Shown: piece after piece, positions 1 to 5,203 of the stretch
Position numbering within the stretch: the stretch's first letter is position 1
Layout of the letters: each line of letters begins with the position of its first letter
NCBI GenBank assembly: GCA_029856635.1
Contig: JAHKLH010000126.1
Coordinates: 1 to 5,218 of the forward strand
Direction of reading: 5' to 3'
DNA: 5,218 bases
Origin: Candidatus Njordarchaeota archaeon
GTDB taxonomy: Archaea > Asgardarchaeota > Njordarchaeia > Njordarchaeales > JAHKLH01
Notes under the pieces: generated by a model
Seen by the model: the letters and a program-made list of their open reading frames with translations, nothing else
Database searches by the model: none
Told to the model about the DNA's origin: nothing
Translations under genes and position numbers: made by a program

Positions 1-10
1 CATTATCGTT

Positions 11-41
11 ATCTTAAACAAAATTCTGAATTTATTTTTTA
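11..41 (+). promoter_or_regulatory. weak promoter candidate for the HEAT-like gene
   Basis: The 61 bases before the first gene are almost pure A/T and hold two TATA-like stretches: CTTAAAC near 12-18 and TTTATTTTTTAA at 30-41. A transcript starting about 25 nt downstream of the second would begin near 55-60 and carry the GGTG core at 61-64 on a very short leader. In sequence this AT-rich, such boxes occur by chance, and an upstream operon partner may lie outside the window. Low confidence. Confidence 0.25.
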
Positions 42-60
42 ATTTGACTAAATAAACATA

Positions 61-64
61 GGTG
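61..64 (+). promoter_or_regulatory. Shine-Dalgarno core that selects the TTG start at 71
   Basis: GGTG is part of the full archaeal SD (GGAGGTGAT). It sits 6 nt before the TTG at 71. The competing in-frame GTG at 62 lies inside this motif and directly follows an in-frame TAG (59-61), so it has no SD of its own. This favours TTG 71 over GTG 62. Confidence 0.5.
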
Positions 65-70
65 CTTTTT

Positions 71-1963
71 TTGAGTGAAGTTTCATTGCTTGTAAAGGAC
101 ATACTTGATGAAAGAAAACCATTAAGCGATAGGATTACTAGTGCTAGATCACTCGAAATGATTGAGACGTCTGAATTATCTGAATTTGCATCGCTTTTGA
201 TTAATGTTGCTGATAAACTTTCCAAGAGACTTTTGGAAAAGGAAGCAGAAGTAACAATTTATGTGGAGTTTTTGAAGAGTATTCGAAAAATTTTTGGATT
301 ATTAGATGATAAAAACGCTAGAAAAATGTCAAATATACTTATAAAATCACTAAGGTTTCTAACTCATGATGTTAAATCATCAATGATGTTAATTGACATT
401 CTGCGGTCTTTGTTAAAGAATAAACCTTCTCAAATTTTCATAATTCGTGATGTATTAAAGGAATTGCTCAAGCTTGATACATATGATTACAGATTAAAAA
501 GGAGAATTCTAAAACTAATTCGTGATGTGAGTTGGCTTATTCCAAATGCTATTAGAGAATTTAGAGACGTTCTCAGCGAGCTAATTAATGATCCAAAGCT
601 ATCAGAGGATTCTATGAATATTTATTTCACCGTCGCAAGCCGTAATTTTAGAGTTGTAGCCAGTGATATATTGACCTTGCTTAAAAGAACTAGAGACATA
701 ACAAGAATACTTGAAATACTATCTTCTTACGCAACGTTTCGAGCGGATGCAGGGACATTGGCTAGATTATACAATAAAGTGGAGAAGATAGCCACAAATA
801 CTAGTTTGGCACCCAACACACGTGCTTCTGCAGTACGTGCTTTAGCAGCAATTTCCCGTGAAAAAGATAAAATCCAACTTCAAGACAATTTTTCTGCATT
901 CATCAGAACTCATCTAAAACTTGAGGAAGATTTGCTCGTCAAAACTTCTATGATTGAAGCATTACGGATTATCAGGTGGTACTCTGAAGAAATCGCTGGT
1001 GAAATTATAGACGAGTTATTAGATGTATTTACTGATGAAGCAGAAAATTCAGAAGTAAGAAGAACTGCGCTAGGTTCACTGATTTATATAATCCTATCGT
1101 ATCCAACTTATGCCGCGAATTTCCTATCGAATTGCCTGAAAATAATTCACGAAAGTGTTGATGAGGAATTAAAGCGTGATATAATCTCCTCATTGCCGAT
1201 GGTATGCCCATTAGTTCCAGAAAAATTTAATGATGTAGCATCTGAATTAATATCCATAATTGGTGATGATGAGCAACCTTATAGTTTAAGAGTTGAATCT
1301 ATAAGCGTCTTAAACAGACTTTCTGACAAATATTCCTCTTTTGCAAGAAGACTAACGGAATTTTCAGATAAAATAAGTCGCAGTTGGTTTAATATCAGAA
1401 GTGCACATATAAAGAATGAAATCGTTAATCTCATATCAAATATTCATAAACATACCAAAGAGTTGCCTGCGAATTTGATCGAAGTAGTCATTAATGCTTT
1501 TATTCTGCCAGAGACGTATGTTGCTGCTCACAATTTAACATTTATCCTTTCAAAGGAAATACCAAAAATTGTCGCGCGGTATGTTAATAAGATTTTGGAA
1601 TTTCCATTATTGCTTTCATCAATTTTAACCGAACTCGTTAGCATAGAAACCGAAAAAGAATACTTACTTGCGGAAATGCAAGAAAGAATTGAGGAACCTG
1701 TTAGAAATTATTTCAGGATTTTAGGCAATATTTATGAATACCTTTCTTCGGATGATAAATTAGAAACTATAGAAAGCATAATCAACACTTTATCCCTTGG
1801 ATTCCATGAAGCAATAATCCTAACCGTAGTAAATGAAGCACTCTTCATACTAAAGGAATTACGAAGCGTCGATCCAGCCACAACGGAATTCGTGAGAAAA
1901 ACAATAGAAAAAATAAAATTGCCAAGAGAAATACTCGAAAAACTCAAAAAAGCAGGATTCTAA
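71..1963 (+). CDS. HEAT-like repeat alpha-solenoid protein, function unknown
   Basis: A 630-residue protein of unknown function, probably a cytoplasmic scaffold that binds other proteins. It is predicted almost entirely helical, with no signal peptide, membrane segment, cysteine cluster or nucleotide-binding motif. Helix-A-like motifs recur near residues 250 (TRASAVRALAAIS), 288 (LLVKTSMIEALRII), 327 (SEVRRTALGSLIYII), 365 (EELKRDIISSLPMV) and 404 (YSLRVESISVLNRL), a spacing of 38-39 residues. Each is followed by a second amphipathic helix, as in HEAT repeats. Similar but worn units are visible around 140-210 and 440-515. The C-terminus is basic and helical (KIKLPREILEKLKKAGF). Start: TTG 71 is chosen for its GGTG SD; GTG 62 would add three residues. 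A HEAT fold shows protein-protein interaction, not a pathway; adaptin-, condensin-subunit- or lyase-type solenoids are all possible. The next gene, 109 bp downstream on the same strand, also looks like an adaptor. The gene is certain; the fold is likely; the role is unknown. Confidence 0.88.
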   Translation: MSEVSLLVKDILDERKPLSDRITSARSLEMIETSELSEFASLLINVADKLSKRLLEKEAEVTIYVEFLKSIRKIFGLLDDKNARKMSNILIKSLRFLTHDVKSSMMLIDILRSLLKNKPSQIFIIRDVLKELLKLDTYDYRLKRRILKLIRDVSWLIPNAIREFRDVLSELINDPKLSEDSMNIYFTVASRNFRVVASDILTLLKRTRDITRILEILSSYATFRADAGTLARLYNKVEKIATNTSLAPNTRASAVRALAAISREKDKIQLQDNFSAFIRTHLKLEEDLLVKTSMIEALRIIRWYSEEIAGEIIDELLDVFTDEAENSEVRRTALGSLIYIILSYPTYAANFLSNCLKIIHESVDEELKRDIISSLPMVCPLVPEKFNDVASELISIIGDDEQPYSLRVESISVLNRLSDKYSSFARRLTEFSDKISRSWFNIRSAHIKNEIVNLISNIHKHTKELPANLIEVVINAFILPETYVAAHNLTFILSKEIPKIVARYVNKILEFPLLLSSILTELVSIETEKEYLLAEMQERIEEPVRNYFRILGNIYEYLSSDDKLETIESIINTLSLGFHEAIILTVVNEALFILKELRSVDPATTEFVRKTIEKIKLPREILEKLKKAGF

Positions 1964-2020
1964 ACTTCGATTTTCAACAAAGGATAAAAGGATATTGGTA
2001 TATCTTCTCAATATTACTGA

Positions 2021-2027
2021 TTTTTTT
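2021..2027 (+). terminator. T-run, candidate terminator after the HEAT-like gene
   Basis: Seven consecutive T residues follow an AT-rich stretch 57 bp after the stop codon. Archaeal RNA polymerase commonly terminates at oligo-T runs without a hairpin, and I see no strong stem here. If this is active, the next gene needs its own promoter; if leaky, the two genes are co-transcribed. Confidence 0.35.
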
Positions 2028-2060
2028 GTCTCCCAAAATAAACCTTGATTCTTGAATTGA

Positions 2061-2067
2061 GAGGGAT
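2061..2067 (+). promoter_or_regulatory. Shine-Dalgarno-like GAGGGAT before a TTG start
   Basis: GAGGGAT lies 5 nt before the TTG at 2073. An in-frame TGA at 2058-2060 immediately precedes it, so the reading frame cannot extend further upstream. No other start near the 5' end keeps the first CxxC of the zinc ribbon. The SD, the blocked frame and the domain integrity together fix TTG 2073 as the start. Confidence 0.55.
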
Positions 2068-2072
2068 ATTTC

Positions 2073-3095
2073 TTGGCAGAGCTTCATAACTCATTTGTAT
2101 GCAAAAATTGTAAAGCACTCTTGTCTTTAGAGAAATTTCACAAGAAAAAAGTTGGTGGTAAAGTCATTATATTATGCCCTATTTGCCACTCAAATAAAGT
2201 TGTTCCAGCGTTAGTTGCTATCAAAGATTACTGTGAGTCAATTTGCGCATACGTTAGAAATATTAGAAATATTTGGAACTTGACAAATAAGTTACTTAAC
2301 TCTTGCGAATACATGACAAACATTATATTAGAGTTAGATAATAATGACATCTACATTCCAGAAGAAATAATCGAAAATCTCATTGATATTGAAGCCCAAG
2401 CAGATTATTTAATAAGCGCACTTTTAAAAATCGGTAAGAGAAGCGAATTTCTAATGGATAATACGATAAGATTTTGCCAGAAGATTATTGACCTATTAGA
2501 GAAATTATCCGAAATAAATGCAGAACTTAAGAAAGCATGCAGTCTTTTGATGCAAGTCGAAAACCTTGTTAAAAAGATGAATAAGATTAAGCAATATATA
2601 GAGAAAAAACGTAAAATACTTGATTTAGGAATTAAACTTCCTAATGGAGGAATAGAACGAATTGTTGATGTAATTAGATTAAATAAAACAAATCTCGTCC
2701 TCACGAATTTATCGTTAATTATAGTTTCTCAAAAAAAGATAATTAGAGCTTCCCTCAATGATGTAAAAGTGAAATTAGGCCGATTCTCATCAATAATAGT
2801 TTATGCTGGTAAGAAAAAGGTAAGAGGGAAAGTAAAAAATCCTGACCACTTACTGGAGGAAATAACCAAACTCATAAGTTACGCTAAGGGAATAAGGATA
2901 ATAAATATAAAAGAACTACTTGAGGAAAGACAGTTGATAAAGCTACACAACTGGAAAGATTTGAGAAATAACGTTTTAAGACTTTCAGAAAAATTCCAAC
3001 AAATGATGAATTTCGTCAGAGATTTCCTTCATTCAAAATCAAACACAAAGGAAAAGGAAATCAAATACTCTATTCCCTATAAAATATGTTCATGA
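2073..3095 (+). CDS. zinc-ribbon / coiled-coil / PH-like domain protein, function unknown
   Basis: A 340-residue protein that I do not recognise as a named family. Domains in order: a zinc ribbon with C10-x2-C13 and C35-x2-C38 (21 residues between the pairs, the second knuckle CPICHS); a long charged helical, probably coiled-coil region at about 50-185; a beta-rich segment at about 192-268; and a basic helical tail to 340. The beta-rich segment runs from GGIERIVDVIRL through LVLTNLSLIIVSQ, a strand with IRASLNDVKV, and VYAGKKKVRGKVKNPDHL, and ends in a helix. That order, including 'lTN..Lii', 'i.i..i..v' and a closing 'v.nP..l...i', resembles bacterial PH-like (YokE/bPH) domains. No membrane segment or enzyme motif is seen. 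The patch GKKKVRGKVK could touch nucleic acid or acidic lipid, which is inference. It follows the HEAT-like gene by 109 bp and converges on uS15. The gene and zinc ribbon are firm; the PH-like call is moderate. Confidence 0.85.
   Translation: MAELHNSFVCKNCKALLSLEKFHKKKVGGKVIILCPICHSNKVVPALVAIKDYCESICAYVRNIRNIWNLTNKLLNSCEYMTNIILELDNNDIYIPEEIIENLIDIEAQADYLISALLKIGKRSEFLMDNTIRFCQKIIDLLEKLSEINAELKKACSLLMQVENLVKKMNKIKQYIEKKRKILDLGIKLPNGGIERIVDVIRLNKTNLVLTNLSLIIVSQKKIIRASLNDVKVKLGRFSSIIVYAGKKKVRGKVKNPDHLLEEITKLISYAKGIRIINIKELLEERQLIKLHNWKDLRNNVLRLSEKFQQMMNFVRDFLHSKSNTKEKEIKYSIPYKICS
2254..2271 (+). repeat. tandem 9-bp duplication inside the zinc-ribbon gene
   Basis: TTAGAAATA occurs twice back to back. 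The unit is three codons long, so it duplicates Arg-Asn-Ile (residues 62-67, giving RNIRNI) without shifting the frame. It lies at the start of the helical region. It is probably a small replication-slippage duplication. Confidence 0.6.
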
Positions 3096-3109
3096 AATAT
3101 GATGAAGTA

Positions 3110-3124
3110 TGATATATTTTATCA
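3110..3124. terminator. small inverted repeat between convergent genes
   Basis: TGATA-TATTT-TATCA forms a 5-bp stem with a 5-nt loop in the 33-bp gap between the stop codons of the zinc-ribbon gene (TGA, 3093-3095) and uS15 (TAA, 3131-3129). It could mark a shared bidirectional end, but the stem is all weak pairs apart from one G-C, and the T-runs are only four long. The two transcripts may well overlap at their 3' ends. Confidence 0.25.
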
Positions 3125-3128
3125 AGCC

Positions 3129-3560
3129 TTAGATAAGGACCCTGAAGTTGGAAGGAAGAACGCCTTTTTCCTTGTAATAATCAACTAAGCGTTTAATTTT
3201 TGATAAAGTTAGCTGCAATGCACGTTTGTTATGAACATCTTTCCTATGTTGTTCAAGATGCCTCTTGATTCTTTTCGCTTTTTCGATTAAATCAGAGAGA
3301 TCTTGAGGAAGTGATGGCATGACTCCATGCTCTTTCAAAATTTGGCAAAGTTTTTTCCCTACAACTTGTCTTACACTAGGAATTCCATAAACATCTCGGA
3401 GAATTAAACCAATCATTGCAGGCTTATATCCTTTCTTTGCTAAATCAACTACAAGTTGCTCAATTTCTTGCGGAGATAATTTAACCCATTCTGGCGGTTT
3501 ATCACGATATACTCTCTTTGATCCTGATTTTCCTCTCTTTCTTGCATACATTCTTGCCAA
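3129..3560 (-). CDS. rps15: 30S ribosomal protein uS15 (archaeal S15/S13e type)
   Basis: Small-subunit ribosomal protein that binds the three-way junction of helices 20-22 of 16S rRNA and helps assemble the platform. At 143 residues it has the archaeal/eukaryotic layout. The N-terminal extension [16 protein letters not shown] and PPEWVKLS is followed by the helical [21 protein letters not shown] and [12 protein letters not shown]. The rRNA-binding S15 core (about 85-130) follows, with H105, K107-D108, H110 and R113 in the [15 protein letters not shown] stretch and [10 protein letters not shown]. The start is TTG at 3560: it restores the family's usual MARM beginning and has GGGGTTA 3-9 nt upstream. 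The ATG at 3551 is the fourth codon. The C-terminus stops at LPSNFRVLI, some 8-10 residues shorter than the usual archaeal ending that continues after the 'W/F-R/K' position. It stands alone here, convergent with the zinc-ribbon gene and divergent from the stomatin operon. Identification is very secure. Confidence 0.97.
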   Translation of the reverse strand: MARMYARKRGKSGSKRVYRDKPPEWVKLSPQEIEQLVVDLAKKGYKPAMIGLILRDVYGIPSVRQVVGKKLCQILKEHGVMPSLPQDLSDLIEKAKRIKRHLEQHRKDVHNKRALQLTLSKIKRLVDYYKEKGVLPSNFRVLI

Positions 3561-3563
3561 GTC

Positions 3564-3570
3564 TAACCCC
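3564..3570 (-). promoter_or_regulatory. SD-like GGGGTTA selecting the TTG start of uS15
   Basis: On the minus strand GGGGTTA ends 3 nt before TTG 3560, with the GGGG core 6 nt away. The later in-frame ATG at 3551 would be 15 nt from the GGGG core, too far for efficient use. This supports the TTG start. An in-frame TGA lies ten codons upstream, with no other start codon in between. Confidence 0.5.
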
Positions 3571-3599
3571 TTTTGCTCATAATTACTAGTTCAGTTACC

Positions 3600-3607
3600 T
3601 ATAAAAA
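3600..3607 (-). promoter_or_regulatory. TATA box candidate for the uS15 gene
   Basis: On the minus strand TTTTTATA (followed by GG) lies about 40-47 nt before the TTG start. Transcription starting about 25 nt downstream, near 3578, gives a leader of about 18 nt that still holds the GGGG SD core. A second TATA-like box, CTTTAAAC at 3618-3625 on the same strand, would give a leader of about 35 nt. Either is plausible; the first fits a short archaeal leader better. Confidence 0.4.
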
Positions 3608-3760
3608 TGAAAGTTATGTTTAAAGATAAGCACCCTATGCGAACCTACAAAAACAATATTTGCTTTTTCTTTTTGATAACTAATTGGAATCAACGAGCCA
3701 AATCAACCAAGAATTTATGGTAAAGCATATCTTTGAAAATTAAGGTAATATTTTTCTTGC

Positions 3761-3772
3761 TTTAAATTTAAA
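3761..3772 (+). promoter_or_regulatory. TATA box candidate for the stomatin-NfeD operon
   Basis: TTTAAATTTAAA is a perfect 12-bp palindrome and a good archaeal TATA element. Its centre is about 42 nt before the ATG at 3809. A transcript starting about 25 nt downstream, near 3790, would have a leader of about 18 nt carrying the GTGAT SD. Because the box is symmetrical, direction would have to be set by the flanking BRE, which I cannot identify confidently. Confidence 0.45.
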
Positions 3773-3799
3773 TTCACTTTTCTCTGATTTAGCTTTTAA

Positions 3800-3804
3800 G
3801 TGAT
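3800..3804 (+). promoter_or_regulatory. SD core GTGAT that selects ATG 3809 for the stomatin gene
   Basis: GTGAT is the 3' half of the archaeal SD (GGAGGTGAT) and stands 4 nt before ATG 3809, with the spacer TAAC. Its first three bases also form an in-frame GTG that could be mistaken for the start. Using that GTG would sacrifice the SD and add three residues (MIN). ATG 3809 is preferred. The truncated gene at the window end has the same TAAC-ATG arrangement. Confidence 0.55.
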
Positions 3805-3808
3805 TAAC

Positions 3809-4687
3809 ATGGATATCGGTTTGCTTCTAATTTTAATAATCTTCCTTTTTGTGGCATTAATTTCGTTCCCATTCATATTTCTTGGTATTCCCGGAATTAT
3901 AATATTCATCCTCATTTGGGTGTTCTTTGGATTAGCATTCATAGCATCAGGAATCAAAATATTACCAGAATACCAACGAGCAGTAGTATTCCGACTGGGA
4001 AGATTCGTTGGAATCCGTGGTCCTGGAGTGACTTGGATTTGGCCCATCATCGAAAAGTTCAACATCGTTGATTTGCGTGTTCAAACAATTGATGTACGCG
4101 GACAAACATGCATTACAAAAGATAATATTGCCGTCGTGATTGATGCCGCTGTCTTCTTTAGAATAGACGATCCTGCAGCAGTAATCCTTAAAGTTCAATA
4201 CCCCCGCGAAGCAATTATTGCTGCAGCGCAGGGTACATTACGTGACATTGTGGGCGAAGTTGAATTAGATGAACTGCTCCTTAAGCGAGAAGAGATTGCA
4301 ATTAGATTGCAAAAGGCATTAGACGAGGTTACTACTCCTTGGGGAATCAAAGTAATTAAAACACCTATTTCAGATATTAAGTTGCCAGAAACTTTACTTC
4401 GTGCAATTGCACGCGCAGCAGAAGCAGAAAGAGAAAGAAGAGCGAAGGTTATTGCAGCAAAGGGCGAGCTTGAAGCAGCTAAAATCTTAGCGGAAACAGC
4501 TCAATATTATGAAAAGCACCCATGGTTACTCCGTTTACGTGAATTTGAAGTTTTGATTTCCGTGGCAAGAGAGAAAAATACAATACTATTGTTCCCAGTG
4601 GATATAGGCATGCGTGAAGTTTCTCCGGCATTAACGCTCGCATTACAAAAGCGAAAAAGTAGTTCTGAGGAGGAGGGCGAATCATAA
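3809..4687 (+). CDS. stomatin-type SPFH/band 7 membrane protein
   Basis: A 292-residue membrane-anchored SPFH (stomatin/prohibitin/flotillin/HflK-C) protein. Family members form large oligomeric rings on the cytoplasmic face that organise membrane domains and associate with membrane proteases or NfeD proteins. Residues 1-47 are almost wholly hydrophobic, broken by G-I-P-G at 26-29, so they may form a re-entrant hairpin or two short membrane segments. The SPFH domain spans about 49-210, with EYQRAVVFRLGR, GPG (71-73), TKDN (103-106), TLRDIVGE and PWGIKV. A charged helix follows (AEAERERRAK at 204-213, then AKGELEAAKILAETAQ), typical of the stomatin coiled coil. The conserved tail strand NTILLFP is at 257-263. 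The C-terminus is short and acidic (SSSEEEGES). Length and order match prokaryotic stomatins. The stop codon is one base before the ATG of the NfeD-like gene, so the two are one operon. Family assignment is very secure; the membrane topology is inferred. Confidence 0.96.
   Translation: MDIGLLLILIIFLFVALISFPFIFLGIPGIIIFILIWVFFGLAFIASGIKILPEYQRAVVFRLGRFVGIRGPGVTWIWPIIEKFNIVDLRVQTIDVRGQTCITKDNIAVVIDAAVFFRIDDPAAVILKVQYPREAIIAAAQGTLRDIVGEVELDELLLKREEIAIRLQKALDEVTTPWGIKVIKTPISDIKLPETLLRAIARAAEAERERRAKVIAAKGELEAAKILAETAQYYEKHPWLLRLREFEVLISVAREKNTILLFPVDIGMREVSPALTLALQKRKSSSEEEGES
4667..4677 (+). promoter_or_regulatory. strong SD inside the stomatin 3' end, serving the NfeD-like gene
   Basis: GAGGAGGAGGG overlaps the codons for Glu-Glu-Glu-Gly at the stomatin C-terminus and lies 11 nt before ATG 4689. 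It is the strongest SD match in the window, although the spacing is a little long (TTG 4692 would be longer still). With the stomatin stop at 4685-4687 it suggests coupled translation of the two proteins. Confidence 0.55.
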
Positions 4688-4688
4688 A

Positions 4689-5108
4689 ATGTTGATCTTA
4701 GCTGCTATTTTTTTCATAATTCTTTTAGTAATCTTGGCTTATCTCGTATTGACATTAATCTCTTTCGGCCTCCCTGGGTTCATATTGGCTATAATTTTGA
4801 TTGCCATTATTGCAACCAAAGCTAAAGCAATTTTTCTACTAATTTACATGGGACTTGAGCGCATTAGGAAACCATCAGAATATCATAGAATGGAGGAAAA
4901 GATTGGAATCGCATATACTGATATTGATGAAGAAAATGGTTGGGCACAAATCAATGGAGAACTCTGGCAGGCGCGATCAATTCATGGAAAAATTCCGAAG
5001 GGGTCACAAATAATTGTTGTAAGAAAAGAAGACAGCATTGTTTTTGTAGAAAGATATACAAGAGGTTTCGAAATATTTGAGAGCAAAAAAAGAAAAATTG
5101 AATTCTAA
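4689..5108 (+). CDS. short NfeD-like membrane protein with C-terminal OB-fold
   Basis: A 139-residue partner of the stomatin-like protein. Residues 2-56 are hydrophobic and probably make two or three membrane segments (about 2-26, 28-43 and 46-56, with G-L-P-G at 27-30 and a Lys-Ala-Lys turn at 44-46). A charged linker (ERIRKPSEYHRMEEK) leads to an NfeD C-terminal OB-fold at about 71-123: GIAYTDIDEENGWAQINGE, then LWQARS, a Gly-containing turn, KGSQIIVVRKEDSIVFVERY. These match the family pattern 'G.a.tdl...G.v.i.Ge.w.Ar......i.kG..v.Vv......l.V'. It lacks the ClpP-class serine protease domain of long NfeD proteins, so it belongs to the short class and is presumably a structural partner, not a protease. 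Known archaeal short NfeD genes lie next to stomatin genes, as here. The ATG is one base after the stomatin stop. The class is secure; the exact role is inferred. Confidence 0.92.
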   Translation: MLILAAIFFIILLVILAYLVLTLISFGLPGFILAIILIAIIATKAKAIFLLIYMGLERIRKPSEYHRMEEKIGIAYTDIDEENGWAQINGELWQARSIHGKIPKGSQIIVVRKEDSIVFVERYTRGFEIFESKKRKIEF

Positions 5109-5112
5109 ACTA

Positions 5113-5122
5113 TTAACGTTAA
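5113..5122. repeat. 10-bp perfect palindrome downstream of the NfeD-like gene
   Basis: TTAACGTTAA begins 5 bp after the NfeD-like stop codon. It is too short and weak for a hairpin terminator and is about 40 bp upstream of the next TATA box, so an operator is conceivable. In AT-rich DNA it may also be chance. Confidence 0.3.
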
Positions 5123-5132
5123 AGCAGCAAGC

Positions 5133-5146
5133 ATTATCTTGTTTTC
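5133..5146 (+). terminator. T-rich stretch, candidate terminator of the stomatin-NfeD operon
   Basis: About 25-38 bp after the NfeD-like stop is a pyrimidine/T-rich tract (TTATCTTGTTTTCTTC) that fits hairpin-free archaeal termination. The longest T-run is only four, so support is modest. Confidence 0.25.
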
Positions 5147-5154
5147 TTCAGTAA

Positions 5155-5163
5155 CTTATAAAA
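5155..5163 (+). promoter_or_regulatory. TATA box for the gene cut by the window end
   Basis: CTTATAAAA is a close match to archaeal TATA boxes and is preceded by AGTAAC, an imperfect BRE. Its centre is about 56 nt upstream of ATG 5215. A start about 25 nt downstream, near 5184, would give a leader of about 30 nt. It implies that the following gene is transcribed separately from the stomatin-NfeD operon. Confidence 0.5.
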
Positions 5164-5203
5164 TGTATCTGTGGAGAGTAATTTTTAATTTGCGTTTATT
5201 TTT

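Noticed and set aside
1029..1211. Minus-strand open frames inside the HEAT-like, zinc-ribbon and stomatin genes (for example 1029-1211, 1732-1947, 2405-2704, 3796-4065, 3962-4198, 4479-4685)
   Set aside because: They lie wholly or almost wholly opposite strong genes, lack SDs and recognisable domains, and have the composition expected of reverse-frame shadows.
3099..3145. C box-like ATGATGA (3099-3105) with a downstream CTGA (3142-3145), suggesting a C/D box sRNA
   Set aside because: No convincing internal D' and C' boxes lie between them, there is no clear terminal stem, and the 3' half lies antisense to the uS15 coding end. The motifs are short enough to arise by chance.
3607..3723. A 38-codon plus-strand reading frame (ATG 3607 to TAA 3721-3723) between uS15 and the stomatin gene
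   Set aside because: It has no SD, overlaps the presumed uS15 promoter, has a run of Phe/Lys/Asn typical of translated AT-rich spacer, and resembles no protein I know.
3800..3808. GTG 3800 as the start of the stomatin gene
   Set aside because: The GTG belongs to the GTGAT SD of the ATG at 3809. Starting at 3800 would leave the gene without an SD. It cannot be fully excluded if the transcript is leaderless.
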